Shown piece by piece: positions 13,089-23,239 of a DNA stretch of 64,000 nucleotides. A model generated the notes under the pieces. It saw only the letters and a program-made list of their open reading frames with translations. It searched no databases and was not told where the DNA came from. The translations under genes and the position numbers were made by a program. Numbering within the stretch: position 1 is the stretch's first letter; each line of letters starts with the position of its first letter. The stretch is from Tilletia caries (Eukaryota > Basidiomycota > Exobasidiomycetes > Tilletiales > Tilletiaceae): NCBI GenBank assembly GCA_032718865.1, contig JALUTQ010000038.1, positions 806,001 to 870,000 on the forward strand, read 5' to 3'.

Positions 13089-14726
13089 TCATTTGCCAAA
13101 GCGCTGCTGAACGCTGTTGTAGTACTTGATCGCCCGCACGAACGTAGTCAAGGTGATCGGTCTACGTGGATCGGCCAGTGGGTCGTGGCTGCGTGAATAG
13201 ATTGGGTGTTCAGTCTACCGGCGGGGCTTCAGAAACAAAAGCGTGATGCGACGCGAACTCACAAGATCTCGGTGAGGCGGACCGCCCAGGCTGGGAAACC
13301 GTAGAGTTGTACTGCCCGCTTGGGAACGCCGTGCAGGATGAGGAAGTCTGGCTCGCCGATGTAATCATGTTCTGAGGGATGAACAAGGAAAGGGTAATCT
13401 TCAGCATTGTGTTTTGCCAAACTTTAAGGGCTCCGCATGAAGACTTTGGGTGTATCAGATTCGCTCACCTTGCAACGCTTCGTCCACGCGAGACACGGTG
13501 ATCTCTTCGATCCATTCCAGCATTTCGGCTCGTATTGAGTCCGGTTCGCTCTGCGGAAACGAGTCGTGCCGCCCATGCACCTCCGTCCAACCATCTTCAT
13601 CAACCTGTTCCCCCTTCACCTTTGCCCCACTCTCCTTCTCCTCCCCTTCCTTCGGCCCTGCTGCTGCTCTGGTCCTGTCCAACGCTTCGTCCACCTTGCG
13701 GTCGAGCTCCAGGCGGAAAGATTCGGCTGTCTGTGCGAAGATGTTCTCGCCCTCGCTCGGACAGAGGACGCGCGTGCGGAGGGAGAGCGTGCTGAAGTCG
13801 AAGCTGGAGGAAGATGGAGTGGTGTGGCCGTTGGGAGACGATAGTGCTGTTGCAGACGCGCATTCGTAGTCCTCGCCAGGGTGTGAAGAGGAACCATTCG
13901 CTCCTGTCCGTAATCTGGACCGCGGACGCTTGCGCATAGTTGCCTTTTCGAAGGATATCGTCTCTTCGTCCCCCTTTTCCCCTTCGACGCAGAGATGGCT
14001 GGCTCCATTCACGAGCCCTGCCGACCCATTCTGCAGCGCGCTGCCTTGCTGCTCAACAGGATGACCCTGCAAACCCGCCTTGGCCAAAAGGCCTCCGGTA
14101 TCCATGACAGTCAACGCGCCCACCCCGAGCTGATCGCACCATAGCGCGACCTTCCGCACCTCTATCCGGAGGGACTCGACAGCCAGCCGTTCCGCTTCTT
14201 CTTCGTACGCCTGCACCTGCTCGTCCTGCGGTATTTGCTCGTCGTCAGCGGCAGCATGGACTGGCGGAAGACCCGTGTTTGGCGTTTGCAAGATCAGCGC
14301 GACGTGCTTGGGTATTTGTATCGAGTTTGAGCCTGAGGACGTCTCCTTCGTTGCCGCCGCCTGCGCCTTGGGAGTGAGAGCCTCGCCTGCTGAGGCAGAG
14401 ATGGCATTACCGATCGCGAGCGCTTGGGAAGCTGCGTCGGCGGGGGAAGTCCAGTTCCACGCGTCGGACAGGAGAAGAAGGACAGCGTAGAGCGCGTGGA
14501 GGAGGGTGAAGAGAGTCAATCGGATGGGGTGGAGGAAGAGGATGTGCTGGAAGGATTGTGCATTTGCTGAGGGAGGGCTCGGGTCGGCTGATGATGCTGA
14601 TGCTGATGCTGATGCTGATGCTGATGCTGATGCCGAGGCGGACGAGGAGGAGGAGCTGGTGGCAGAGAACGAGCGTGGCATGGGGCCTCCTTCGGGCGCG
14701 CTCATCTTGGTAGAAGATCGGCCCAT
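13089..14726 (-). CDS. NUS1: Dehydrodolichyl diphosphate synthase complex subunit NUS1
   Basis: Exons 13469-14726, 13263-13371 and 13089-13188 give 488 residues. A Ser/Ala repeat is followed by a membrane segment (LTLFTLLHALYAVLLLLSD), then IPKHVALIL, then VALWCDQLGVGALTVMDTGG, which is the degenerate cis-prenyltransferase core. A long acidic/Ser insert separates this from the C-terminal block EPDFLILHG, GFPAWAVRLTEI, and a terminal RFGK that contains the RxG motif of Nus1/NgBR. The subunit partners a Rer2-type catalytic chain on the ER to make dolichol. The protein is roughly 100-200 residues longer than animal NgBR because of the low-complexity repeat and the insert. The start is uncertain: ATG at 14705 has a better context (A at -3) than 14726, and an upstream in-frame ATG exists at 14885. 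Confidence 0.85.
14593..14634 (-). repeat. GATGCT hexamer array in NUS1
   Basis: About seven tandem copies of a 6-bp unit, read on the minus strand as a Ser-Ala repeat near the NUS1 N-terminus. The array preserves the frame. Confidence 0.9.
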
Positions 14727-15077
14727 GGAGGACGGCAACCGCGAGGGATGGCTGCTGCGAGGACATGTACTTATGTGAAATGGCTGGCCCCAGCGAACGG
14801 AACCTTTCTTCTTGCCTTGCCTTGCCTCGGGAAGAAACACTATTATTACGGGAATTGCATGATGCATGCGCTCTAGTACAAACAAGAATTACTCTGCAAT
14901 GGTTACATGTACAGCCCGGGATACCAAGAGAAGGGGCGTGACGGTGTGACCCGTTCCGGCGTATCGATGTTCGAAGTCGTGGAATAAGTCGGGGCGCGGA
15001 TGAGTTTACTGCGAGCTCCGAAGTAAGTACCTGGAGAACCCGAGAGCCAAGAGCCGTTTTGAGGAAGCCTTCCCTTC
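14727..15077. other. NUS1 upstream region / 3' flank of the 15-16.7 kb gene
   Basis: About 350 bp between two minus-strand genes. It should contain the 3' end of the upstream gene and the NUS1 promoter. Nothing specific is recognisable. Confidence 0.4.
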
Positions 15078-16741
15078 TCATGCACCGCCACCGCCGCCGC
15101 CGCCGCTGCCCGCTCCCTCACTCCGCTCGCCCAAGTCGAGCCAGCTCGCAGCCGTAGGAAGGACCTGAACCCACAAGGGCACCTCATCCGCATCTGCACC
15201 TGCACCTCCATCTGCGCCCTTCCCACTGCTCCGACTTGCCAGCCCGAAGGAGAGCGCCCATCGATGGGTGAGCAAGCCATCGGCTAGCGAGGCATGACCC
15301 AGCTGCTGCTGTCTTCGTCGATTTCCATTCCCATTCCCGTCCGTCGTCAATCGATGATTGTGAGAGCAAGTAGAAGGCGAAGCAGCAGCAGAGGAGCGCG
15401 CCAGACCGTAGATCAGGTCCGCCATCGACACACCGGACGTATCCAAGTCGCCCAGCTCGTGAGCGAGTGGGTCACACAGGGCAGGAGGCGGGTACGCCAC
15501 CGCCAAAGCGAAGACGTCTTGATCCTGCGGGTTGATGGTACCGCTACCCTTGCTGAATGGTTCGAAGTAGATCCGCTGAGCTTCGTCGCGCACCCATAGT
15601 CCGCAGGAGAGCACTTCGGCTATGTGCCGCGGCGTCGTGCCCTTGGACGAGAGGTCATGCCATCCCTGTACCGCGCTGTCCGGAGCACTCTGCGCTTCCG
15701 AGGTAGGTTCGCCAGCATTCATTCCAACCAAGATGATCTCCCCATCATCGTCATCATCCTCGTAGGCAGGAGGAAGAGGAGGAGGAGGAGCGGATGACGA
15801 TCCCAGCTCAGAGATGAGCGCTTCCAACTCTTCCTGTGCCTCCCTCCTAACCCGCAACTCTTCCAGTTGCACATCGGACCAGCCTTCTTCGGCTCGTTGG
15901 AAGAAGAGACCCGGTCGGCATCGCCGCCGCGTTCGTTGTTTTGGGGTAGAAGATGACGCTAATTCGTCATCAGTTGCGGAGACGAAGGGCGAGCCGTCTG
16001 TAAGTCGTTGTTCGAGGAAGCAGAGTGCCTTACGAGCCGCATGGTTTATGGTATCTTTTCCCGTCTTCAGCAGGTCGAGCGTGTGCAGCGCTGCAAGGGT
16101 GAAGAAGAATGGATACATTAATTGACGCAAAGGTGTCAGGATTTGGGAAATTTGCCGCACTCACCCCCGTATGGAACAATCAGCGCGAGCTGTCCCGCGC
16201 GCAACCACGTATGCACGCTCCGGAGCGAGTAGATGAGCACACTGACATCCACAACGCGTATCCCGCGCGCATACCCGAGCGAAGCTGTCGACGTCGCCGT
16301 CGATGCCGAAGTCGAAGCAGATTGACTTCGATCCTTGCCCTTGACACTCCACGACGATGAAGAAGGGGCCGAGAGAATACTAGACGCAGCAGGCGAAGTG
16401 CGCGCACTCCCGCCCACAACCGCGTTCCTCGTCGTAGGCCCATGCTGGCGTATCCTGAGCGAGCCGCCCTGTCGCTGCTGCTGCTGCTGCTGCTGATAAT
16501 GATGCCCGCGCCTGGCGCGTTCTACCGACTGTTCCAAGTCCTGCACACGAGATTCGAGGAAGAGGGCGCCCATGGCGTGGCTGAGGGCATTTTGGCGTGC
16601 GACCTGGTCGTCGGTGCGGACGATGGCGGTGGCGGTAGCGATGGAAGGATACGAGGGATGTAAGACGAGCATTGTTCTTGATCTTGGAAGAGAAAGGGAG
16701 GGGGTGGGGGTTCTCACCTTGTCTGCATCGACCGCGGTCAT
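15078..16741 (-). CDS. Unrecognised basidiomycete protein
   Basis: Exons 16165-16741 and 15078-16090 join in phase to 529 residues. I do not recognise the family. The N-terminal part has a helical block (ALSHAMGALFLESRVQDLEQ) and a Gln run from a CAG tract. The region spanning the intron is hydrophobic and could be membrane-associated (VVDVSVLIYSLRSVHTWLRA, then QLALIVPYGALHTLDLL). Acidic and Pro-rich low-complexity follows, and then an ordered C-terminal half (HIAEVLSCGLWVRDEAQRIY, VFALAVAYPPPALCDPL) ending in a Gly run. An additional in-frame intron may remove residues 9-47 (donor GTGAGA right after codon 8, acceptor CAG before VARQNALSHAM). It would make the start exon 24 nt, and the sequence cannot decide. 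The gene ends 351 bp upstream of NUS1 on the same strand. Confidence 0.65.
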
Positions 16742-17240
16742 TCTCCTCCTGCGTCTCTTATAGGGCCGTGTGTTCGGCAGTCCGCAGTTCCGCAGTTCCG
16801 CAGTTCCGCAGTCCCACAGGTCCGAGGCTCGCGTCGGGAGGAATGGATGAGTTGCTCAGCAGTCAGCGCGCTCAGCAGCGCAGTTCACTCGTTCATGCTG
16901 TGCTGGCCTGGCCTGATCTGCCAAGCTGTCAGAAGTGATGACCCGCCCGGACTGCGCTGACCTCTTGTATCTCGGCAACTTGTCGGGCCGACATTGCCGA
17001 CTCCACAGGGTCCCCTTTCTTCTGTCAGGGGTGGATGGTTGGGTTGGGCAAAGCACAAAATGTTCTGAATTACTTGGTGGGTACAGGAAGGACGAGTGCG
17101 CAGCTCGCGAGGAAAGTTATGGGCTCGGTCCGGGTCTTCTCGATGCGTTCCGTATGACTCTGCCCCGTTGTAGCGGTGACGATTAGGGTAAAGGTCCCAC
17201 GAGGGCAAGGCGAGAGCTTGCAACTTCAACTCGGGCGGCA
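16742..17240. other. Intergenic; short CAGTTCCG tandem run
   Basis: No gene seen. At 16781-16815 there are about four copies of an 8-bp unit (CAGTTCCG). It is the upstream flank of the 15-16.7 kb gene and the 3' flank of the AP-2 sigma remnant. Confidence 0.5.
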
Positions 17241-17665
17241 TCATTCCAGCTTTTCCACTGCCGACAGAGAGATTCTGATCAGTTTACCAAGGTCAGGATC
17301 TCGAATCATAGGGACGAGGGAACGTACACTGCTCTAATCTTGACAACACGACCGTCTTGCTCGTCTCCTCGATCTCTCCTCCCAGGAAGACCTCGTCTAG
17401 AATCGCATACACCTGCAAGAGACGACGGAGTGGTCAGCGAACCCCCAGCATGGAGCGAGCCCAAGTGTCGAAGGATAGGGAGGGAGGCTCACCTTGTAGA
17501 AGTTGAAGACGAGATCCAGCTCGCATACATTCCCAAAGAATGTATCTGCAACAGCATGAACGGAAATCTCAGTAAGCTCAACTGAAGCCATACTGCGAAG
17601 GAAAGCAGAGGGACGACAAACTCACCGATAGCCTCTACAAAGATATCGCCTCAAGGTATGACAAT
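17241..17665 (-). pseudogene. Truncated AP-2 sigma adaptin remnant
   Basis: The C-terminal half of a clathrin adaptor sigma chain is well preserved across properly phased exons (17626 upward, 17493-17545, 17328-17412, 17241-17257): FVEAIDTFFGNVCELDLVFN, FYKVYAILDEVFLGGEIEET, and the terminal LEKLE. The ending and the overall match favour AP-2 over AP-1. Upstream, the expected YLEAI-H-x-FVEAI block is broken: YLEAI is readable at about 17649-17665, but about 4 nt are missing before FVEAI, which puts the two in different frames. The first 85-90 residues of a normal 142-residue sigma chain (MIRF start, longin-like fold) are absent, replaced by the tail of the reductase pseudogene. I read this as a decayed partial copy; a functional sigma gene would be elsewhere. 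Confidence 0.7.
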
Positions 17666-17769
17666 TGCACTGAGCCCATTGAGGCTCTGTGGCCTGAGGC
17701 GGGCTACAGCCACCCCATATCGGTGTCCATGATGGCGATGTTGGAGCTGGGCTCGGAGAGGCCTCTGCT

Positions 17770-19061
17770 GACGAGTCTGAGCTCGAAGGCACAGGCTCGG
17801 TGACGGACCATCGGATCTGGCCGACGTATCCTCGTTCGTTCGTGCGTGCTGCCCTCGCCCATGGCAAACCTGTAGAGTGCAAGATGGATTCGGGAGCACG
17901 GAAAGGTTCCAAGCTCCAGCTCTTGCGATGGCCCGCTGCATCTGGCTTGGGCGCCTTGCTACCCTTGATCAGCAAGTCGACGAACCGCTTCCGCATTCTA
18001 AGCTCGCCCGCCAGCCTCCGACGCGTGCTTCGTGAAGGGCTCCTTCTCCATCGACCCGAATTCGCCCGCTTTGAGGCTCCTCGTCGCGCTGTCGGAAAGT
18101 TTGCTTCAGCCGCGCCATGTCGTCCAGCGCAAGCTCGCCGGACTCTTTGGAGAGTGGAACAAAGTCAATCCCTTCGCTTTCGCCTAGGTTCAGCATCTCT
18201 CTGACCTCCTTGTTCGTTAAGGCCACTTGAGCAACGCCCCGTCGCGCCACGATGCTGACATGCTCCACCCGCGCATCTGCCAGTCGACTGAGCACGGGAG
18301 ATGGAATGCCGGGCCCGGCGAGGAAGGTCGACGTCGGAGAGCGCGTGCGGAGTAGAATTCACGCCACGTCCGGTGCCACATTGCCGGCTCCGATGATAGA
18401 GACGTGACGTGCATCTGGCCGAATAACATCAAGCCAGGGACTCCCCAGTGCACTCCGTCTCCCATCCGATCCTGCGGGCGTATGCGCGTCCGGATGGCCA
18501 CTGTACCAATTGACAAAGTCCAAAGCCCAGCATACCCCGCCCAGCTCTTGCCCGCCGACTCGTGATCCGAGCGTACGAGCGCGGGCGGAGCCGTACGCAA
18601 GGATGATGTGCGTGTAATGCTGCAAGAGCTCTTGGAGCGGGAGTTCGAGAGCCGTGCCGCCCGTCTGTGTACGGCTGGGGGAAGAAGGTCCATCGACGAC
18701 GCGGACGCTGCCAAAGAACCGGAACGTGCTTGCTCAGCGCTCAGCCCGTACCCACACCCGCAGCTCCTTCGCCCTCGCCAGCCTGTCCAGCGCCACGATA
18801 CCGACTCCCCAACGCCGGCACCGACCTGACGACCTCCGTGAACCGATGGCTGACATTCTTCACGTCCGGATGATCCGGCGCCACGCCCGCGCGGACGAGA
18901 CCGAAGGGTGTCGGTAAAGCCTTGTAAATGCGTACTGCGCTGATCGGGGCGGCCGCGGGAGTAGGGGCGGAGGTCAGCGCTCTTGTGGCTGCATAGAAGG
19001 CCGAGGGTCCGCTTCCGATGATGGCGAGCTTGATGGGATGCGCGGCGGCGGCGGCGGCCAT
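17770..19061 (-). pseudogene. Broken ferredoxin/adrenodoxin reductase (FDXR/Arh1-type)
   Basis: Blocks of NADPH:adrenodoxin oxidoreductase appear in order: KLAIIGSGPSAFYAA (FAD-binding Rossmann motif), YKALPTPFGLVRAGVAPDHP, TFRFFGSVRV, HYTHIILAYGSA, GVCWALDFVNWYSG, IIGAGNVAPDVA, ARVEHVSIVARRG, and KRFVDLLIKGSK with KSWSLEPFRAP. They do not form one gene. A TGA at 18359-18361 sits exactly where the family has Arg (VA-R-ILLR), consistent with CGA to TGA. The frame changes again near 18000, and the C-terminal NADPH/FAD-closing region is missing. A shift near 18740-18800 could be absorbed by an approximately 60-nt intron. Several normally invariant residues are also changed (GSGPSA for GSGPAG; GNVAPDVA for GNVALDVA). 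The essential mitochondrial function must come from another copy. Confidence 0.75.
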
Positions 19062-19459
19062 CGTGACACCGCACCGTCTTCCCTGCTTGAGCTTAGACTT
19101 CTTGCGCGCACGCGCGGCGCGGGGGTTCAGGGATGCGAAGGCGTTGCGCGGGGCCGGACTTGGAGATGATGGTTCTCGCCCTCATCGTCGTTCATGGCGG
19201 GAAGAATACCAAAATCTCCGCATCGCCATCGTCATCGTCATCGTCATCGCCATGAAAGATGTGGTCGGCGCGCACAAAGGCGATTGAGGCAAACGAAGGA
19301 GGAGTTGATGGGAGACATTGTTGAAGTGCAGAGTAAGGTCTAAGATACATACATGGGAAGAAAGATGACTGCAGAACCGAAGAGCATGTGCACCTTGACG
19401 AGGTCGCGAGTTGCGTTCGTCGCTCGGGATGATGGCAGCGGTGGAAAGCAAGTGAAATC

Positions 19460-19725
19460 GATATAGGGCGATGAGGTCGGAAGGCGAAGAGGTTGGAGAG
19501 CGAAGAGGGTTGGAGGGTGAAGAGGTCGAAAATGAGGGTGATAGTGGCGAAAGGCGAGGACGTCGGATGGGAGGAGATCGGACGGCGAGGTTGTGAGCAA
19601 GCACGAGGTCGGAACGGAAGGCGATGAGGTCGAGGGCGAGGAGATCGGAAGGCGAGGACGTCGAAGAGAAGAAGAGGTTGAAGCGTCGAAGGGAGAAGTG
19701 AGTAGAAGGCGAAGTCGTAGCGGAA
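19460..19725 (+). repeat. Degenerate GAGGTCGGAAGGCGA minisatellite
   Basis: Imperfect tandem copies of a unit of about 15-18 bp built on GAGGTCGGAAGGCGA. No coding model is supported; an open frame across it on the minus strand is a by-product of the repeat. Confidence 0.7.
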
Positions 19726-20732
19726 AGGCAGCAGAGAGAAAGAGAAGAAGTCATGGTGATCAGTATGACAGTCCGCAAGTGGAGAAGGTAAGGGGACCGA
19801 GAAAACTCACCCCTTGCGGGTCCCGCTCTTCTCTTCCCCACGGGGGCCAGGGCGCATCAGAGCAAGCTCCGAATTGCCCAGCGGCGGGTAGATCATGAGA
19901 GAAGAGCGGAATAGGGAACCAAGGGCCCCCTCGCCATGGTTCCCTGCCTCCAACCTCGTCCACCACACTCCCCTCCTCAGGGGAAAGACCTCCGTCACCC
20001 GCCAGACCTCCCGTCCCTCGGCCGACCTCGCTATCCACAGGCCCAACCACGTGCCGAGCACGCTCGTTGCCCGTCCATCCCCGACCGCAGCTACACGGAC
20101 ACCTTCAACGACGCCGTTACCTCCTCAAGGTACCGACTCGACTGACGCCAAGCTACCAGCCCGCGCGCGCTCCGTGACCCGGGCAGACTGGTCGGAGTAC
20201 CTCCAACACGGCCGAAGTCGGTGCAGACCGACGGCTTGACCGGTGATCGAAGTTGGAGGAGCGGTCCTGTTCGTGCGTTCATGGAAGTGGTGGTTCCTCA
20301 AGGGTGAGAATAAGGTCCATGGAACCCTCGCACGTACTAGGCCTGACACCGTCAGAACCCAGGGCACGAGGCAGACCAACTCACCAAGGAACCACCGAAC
20401 GCAGGAACACCATCGCTCTTCCTCCTTCGACCCCAGTTTACTCAAGCCGTCGATCCGGTACCACCGACCTCAGTACCGTGTGAGGCTCCGACCGTCCCCC
20501 GTGTCCAACGGGCCGCCGGGCGAGCAATGGCCGCCGTCGCAGTCGGTCCAAGGGAGGCCGACGCCGGAAGCGTGTCGCGTAGCTGAACGATTCGGAGACA
20601 CACTGGAGCCGCAGGCGCTCCAGCTGACAGGCAACTGGTTGAGCCATTAGGAATCGCAAAGTCAGCCTCGGTCCATGAGGTTCGGCGTGATCGAGAAGCG
20701 TCTCCCCGTCGAAGGGTCGTGCTTTGGCCTTG

Positions 20733-20898
20733 GCTGGAGGAACTGAAAGAGAATTGTAAAATGTGTACCATATCTGTCTAGCTCATGGTACCATCGATCT
20801 AACTCACAGGGGATCGCTGGAGGAAAGGAAAGAGAATTGTGAAAATGTATACTATATCTATCTAGCTCATGGTACCATCGATCTAACTCACAGGGGAT
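20733..20898 (+). repeat. Tandem duplication of an ~83-bp unit
   Basis: Two adjacent copies (about 20733-20815 and 20816-20898) share GAGAATTGT, CTAGCTCATGGTACCATCGA and TAACTCACAGGGGATC with few differences. No gene is associated with it. Confidence 0.85.
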
Positions 20899-20934
20899 CT
20901 TGGCGACGTGTCTTGCTGGAATCGTCCATAGTTT

Positions 20935-21090
20935 GAGGAGACGGAGGTCGACCGAGACTTGAGGAAGGAAGGTCGACCGAAGCTTGAGGAGGAGAGGTCG
21001 AATCGAGACTTGAAGAGGAGAAGTCGACCGAGACTTGAAGAGGAGAGGTTGAACCGAATACCGAGACTTGAAGAGGAGAGGCCGGGCTGA
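20935..21090 (+). repeat. Minisatellite, ~30-bp units
   Basis: Four to five imperfect units built from GACCGAGACTTGA, GAGGAGAGGT and variants. Together with 21383-21535 it forms a related repeat family interrupted by about 290 bp of unrelated sequence. Confidence 0.75.
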
Positions 21091-21382
21091 TGTCCTTGAA
21101 AGCGTCCGGCATACCAGCCACTTGACCTTCGATGAGGAAACGAGTAGCGGAGATACTGTTCTAGCGCAGGAACTGGTTGAGGGCAGTGGTAGACTAGGTT
21201 GGACCTACCAGGCAGAAGCGATTCAAGAGTAAGCAACCCGTGGAGAAATGCAAAGTGTAGACATGCAGAAGGACTCACCGTCATCGAAGTTGATGCCGAC
21301 ATAGTTGTCGGCTTTCTGGTGAATATCGTTAGGACCTAACCGAGACTTGAAGAGGAGGAGTTGAACCGCAATTTGAGGACGA

Positions 21383-21535
21383 GAGGTCCACCGAAGCTTG
21401 ACGAGGAGAGTTGACCGAAGGAGGAGAGGTTGACCGAAGCGTGATGAAAGGTCCACCGAGACTTGACGAGGAGAGTTGACCGAAGGAGGAGAGGTTGACC
21501 GAAGCTTGAGGAGAGGTCCACCGAGACTTGAGGAG
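21383..21535 (+). repeat. Minisatellite, ~65-bp units
   Basis: Two nearly identical units (21383-21447 and 21448-21512) plus a partial third, containing GGTCCACCGA, GACGAGGAGAGTTGACCGA and AGGAGAGGTTGACCGAAGC. The building blocks are the same as at 20935-21090. Confidence 0.85.
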
Positions 21536-21544
21536 AAGAGCTTG

Positions 21545-21721
21545 GTGAAGGTGAAGGTAGAAGGTAGAAGGTGAAGGTGGAAGGTGAAAGTAAGTTGAAG
21601 GTGAAGGTAGGCGAAGGTGAAGGTGAAGTGGAAGGTAAGGTGTGAAGGTAAGGTGAAGGTAAGGTAAAGGTAAGGTGTGAAGGTAAGGTGAAGGTAAGGT
21701 AAAGGTAAGGTGAAGGTAAGG

Positions 21722-21760
<39 letters not shown>

Positions 21761-21770
21761 AAGAGAAAAG
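21545..21770 (+). repeat. Purine-rich hexamer array (GAAGGT / GGTGAG)
   Basis: About 225 bp of imperfect 5-6 bp units, GAAGGT grading into GAGGGT, with a clean run of GGTGAG near 21720-21755. One strand is nearly all purine plus T at a fixed position. It is not an obvious gene; it lies in the gene-poor island. Confidence 0.85.
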
Positions 21771-23235
21771 GGGGACGAATCAGCGTCCGGAGGCCCTCCT
21801 TTTATGCCTTTTCCCGTCCGTTGGACGACCTGTTTCGACGATGCTTCGGAAACAGAATCTTTGACTGTATCGTGTTGTGAGCAGGAGGGGGCTGGCGGCA
21901 TCCCGCCACTGTGCTGGATCAGGAAAGCAGGGAGGAAAGGGTCAGCTGCCGGGTGTATCTTCTCGCAACCTGCTGGAATCGTAAGGTCAGACAAGCCGTT
22001 GGCTTTGAGCAGCATGCGTGTAGGATCGTCATCTAATGGAAAGGTCAGCTGCTGCCGTGTGATGTTGAGATAAGAAGGTCAGGAATGCCCGTGTTGTATT
22101 CGGCCAGGTGCTGGTGGCCAGGGACACGCCAAGGAAGTGCAGGCGAGTCTGCCTGTCACCTGTCCGCTGGCAGACTAGTTACCTTGCGCTTCGGCAGGCA
22201 TCGGCAGAGAACGAAGGGAAGCTGCTCGTCGAAGGTCTATGGAACGTGTGCCGCTATGCGAGCATCTAGGTGCATTGGAAGGGACATGGAAATAATCAGC
22301 TAATATGCATAAGGCGAAAGAGAGATCAGCTGGTCCGTCGTTCATGCTTAGAGGTTAGCAGTGAGGTGCCTTTTCCTTTGGCATACCTACGGACTGCGGC
22401 CGCCTTCGTGCGATCCGACGAGAAAGGGACAGAGGGAGACCGGAACGATGCAAGTGGGTAGAGGGTATCAGCAAGCAGGAAGGCATTGTTGAGAAGCATG
22501 AGCTAGCGATGGTCAGTGAGTTTCCATGTCATGCACACGTCAGTCGGCTCTGCGCTATCATCTGACAGCAGCATGCAGCTTTCAGAGATGCGTGGGAATG
22601 CTGTCGTTTGTGGGTCAGAACGAGGACATCTAAGGCGTGGTGGATACGAGCATGGTCAGCTGTGCGAGCCTGGAATCCAGAGGACATCTTGGCCCTTGCA
22701 GATCGCAAGAAGAATGCTTACACGTGTCTGTCCGCTGGCTCGCTGCGCAGAATCAGAGAGATAACGACTGGCCTGTTTGCTGTATGCAAGAGAAGCATCG
22801 GAATGATGAGTCGCGACCGCGAGAGTCCTTGACGTGACGAATTCCCTTTCGCGCCGCCTTGCTTCAGTTGCGCCATGCGCTGATCGAAGCTGCATTTCGA
22901 GATGGGATCGCTTGAGCGTGAGAGAGGACCGGCCTGACCGCTGGGAACGGATGGATGCACGGCCGCCAGCAGTGAGCAGTGAGCAGTAGCGTGAGCGCGT
23001 GAGTATGCTGTTCGGGTGGACGTTCGTGGCTGCTCGGCGACAACACAGCAGCGGTGGAGGTCCTCCTCCACATTTCCAGGCAGGCATGGCCGCATGTATG
23101 TATGGCGAAGTACTCGTACATGTGGAACTACATAACTGTACGCTGCTTGTCTATTTCATTCAAAGTGAGAACCCACGCCTACATGCCCGAGGTCTGGAAC
23201 AGGTGCATCATGCACAGGAGAAATGGCCCTCCCAA
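21771..23235. other. Gene-poor stretch, nothing supported
   Basis: About 1.4 kb with only short open frames on either strand. On the minus strand several CTGAC-pyrimidine-AG combinations look like branch point plus acceptor, but no phased exon chain or recognisable protein block could be built from them. Confidence 0.4.
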
Positions 23236-23239
23236 TCTC

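Noticed and set aside
18741..18810. Frame change in the FDXR remnant as proof of pseudogene
   Set aside because: A 60-nt-scale intron (GTATCG to CAAG) could absorb this one; the pseudogene call rests on the TGA at 18359, the shift near 18000 and the missing C-terminus.
19182..19841. 219-codon minus-strand frame with repetitive Ser/Pro/Leu sequence
   Set aside because: Translation of the GAGGTCGGAAGGCGA minisatellite; no sign of codon constraint.
20935..21535. CRISPR-like regularly spaced repeats
   Set aside because: Units are contiguous and degenerate, with no unique spacers; ordinary minisatellite in a eukaryotic genome.
21771..22900. Many-exon minus-strand gene suggested by repeated CTGAC...AG acceptor-like motifs
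   Set aside because: No chain of phased exons with matching donors could be assembled, and no protein block is recognisable.
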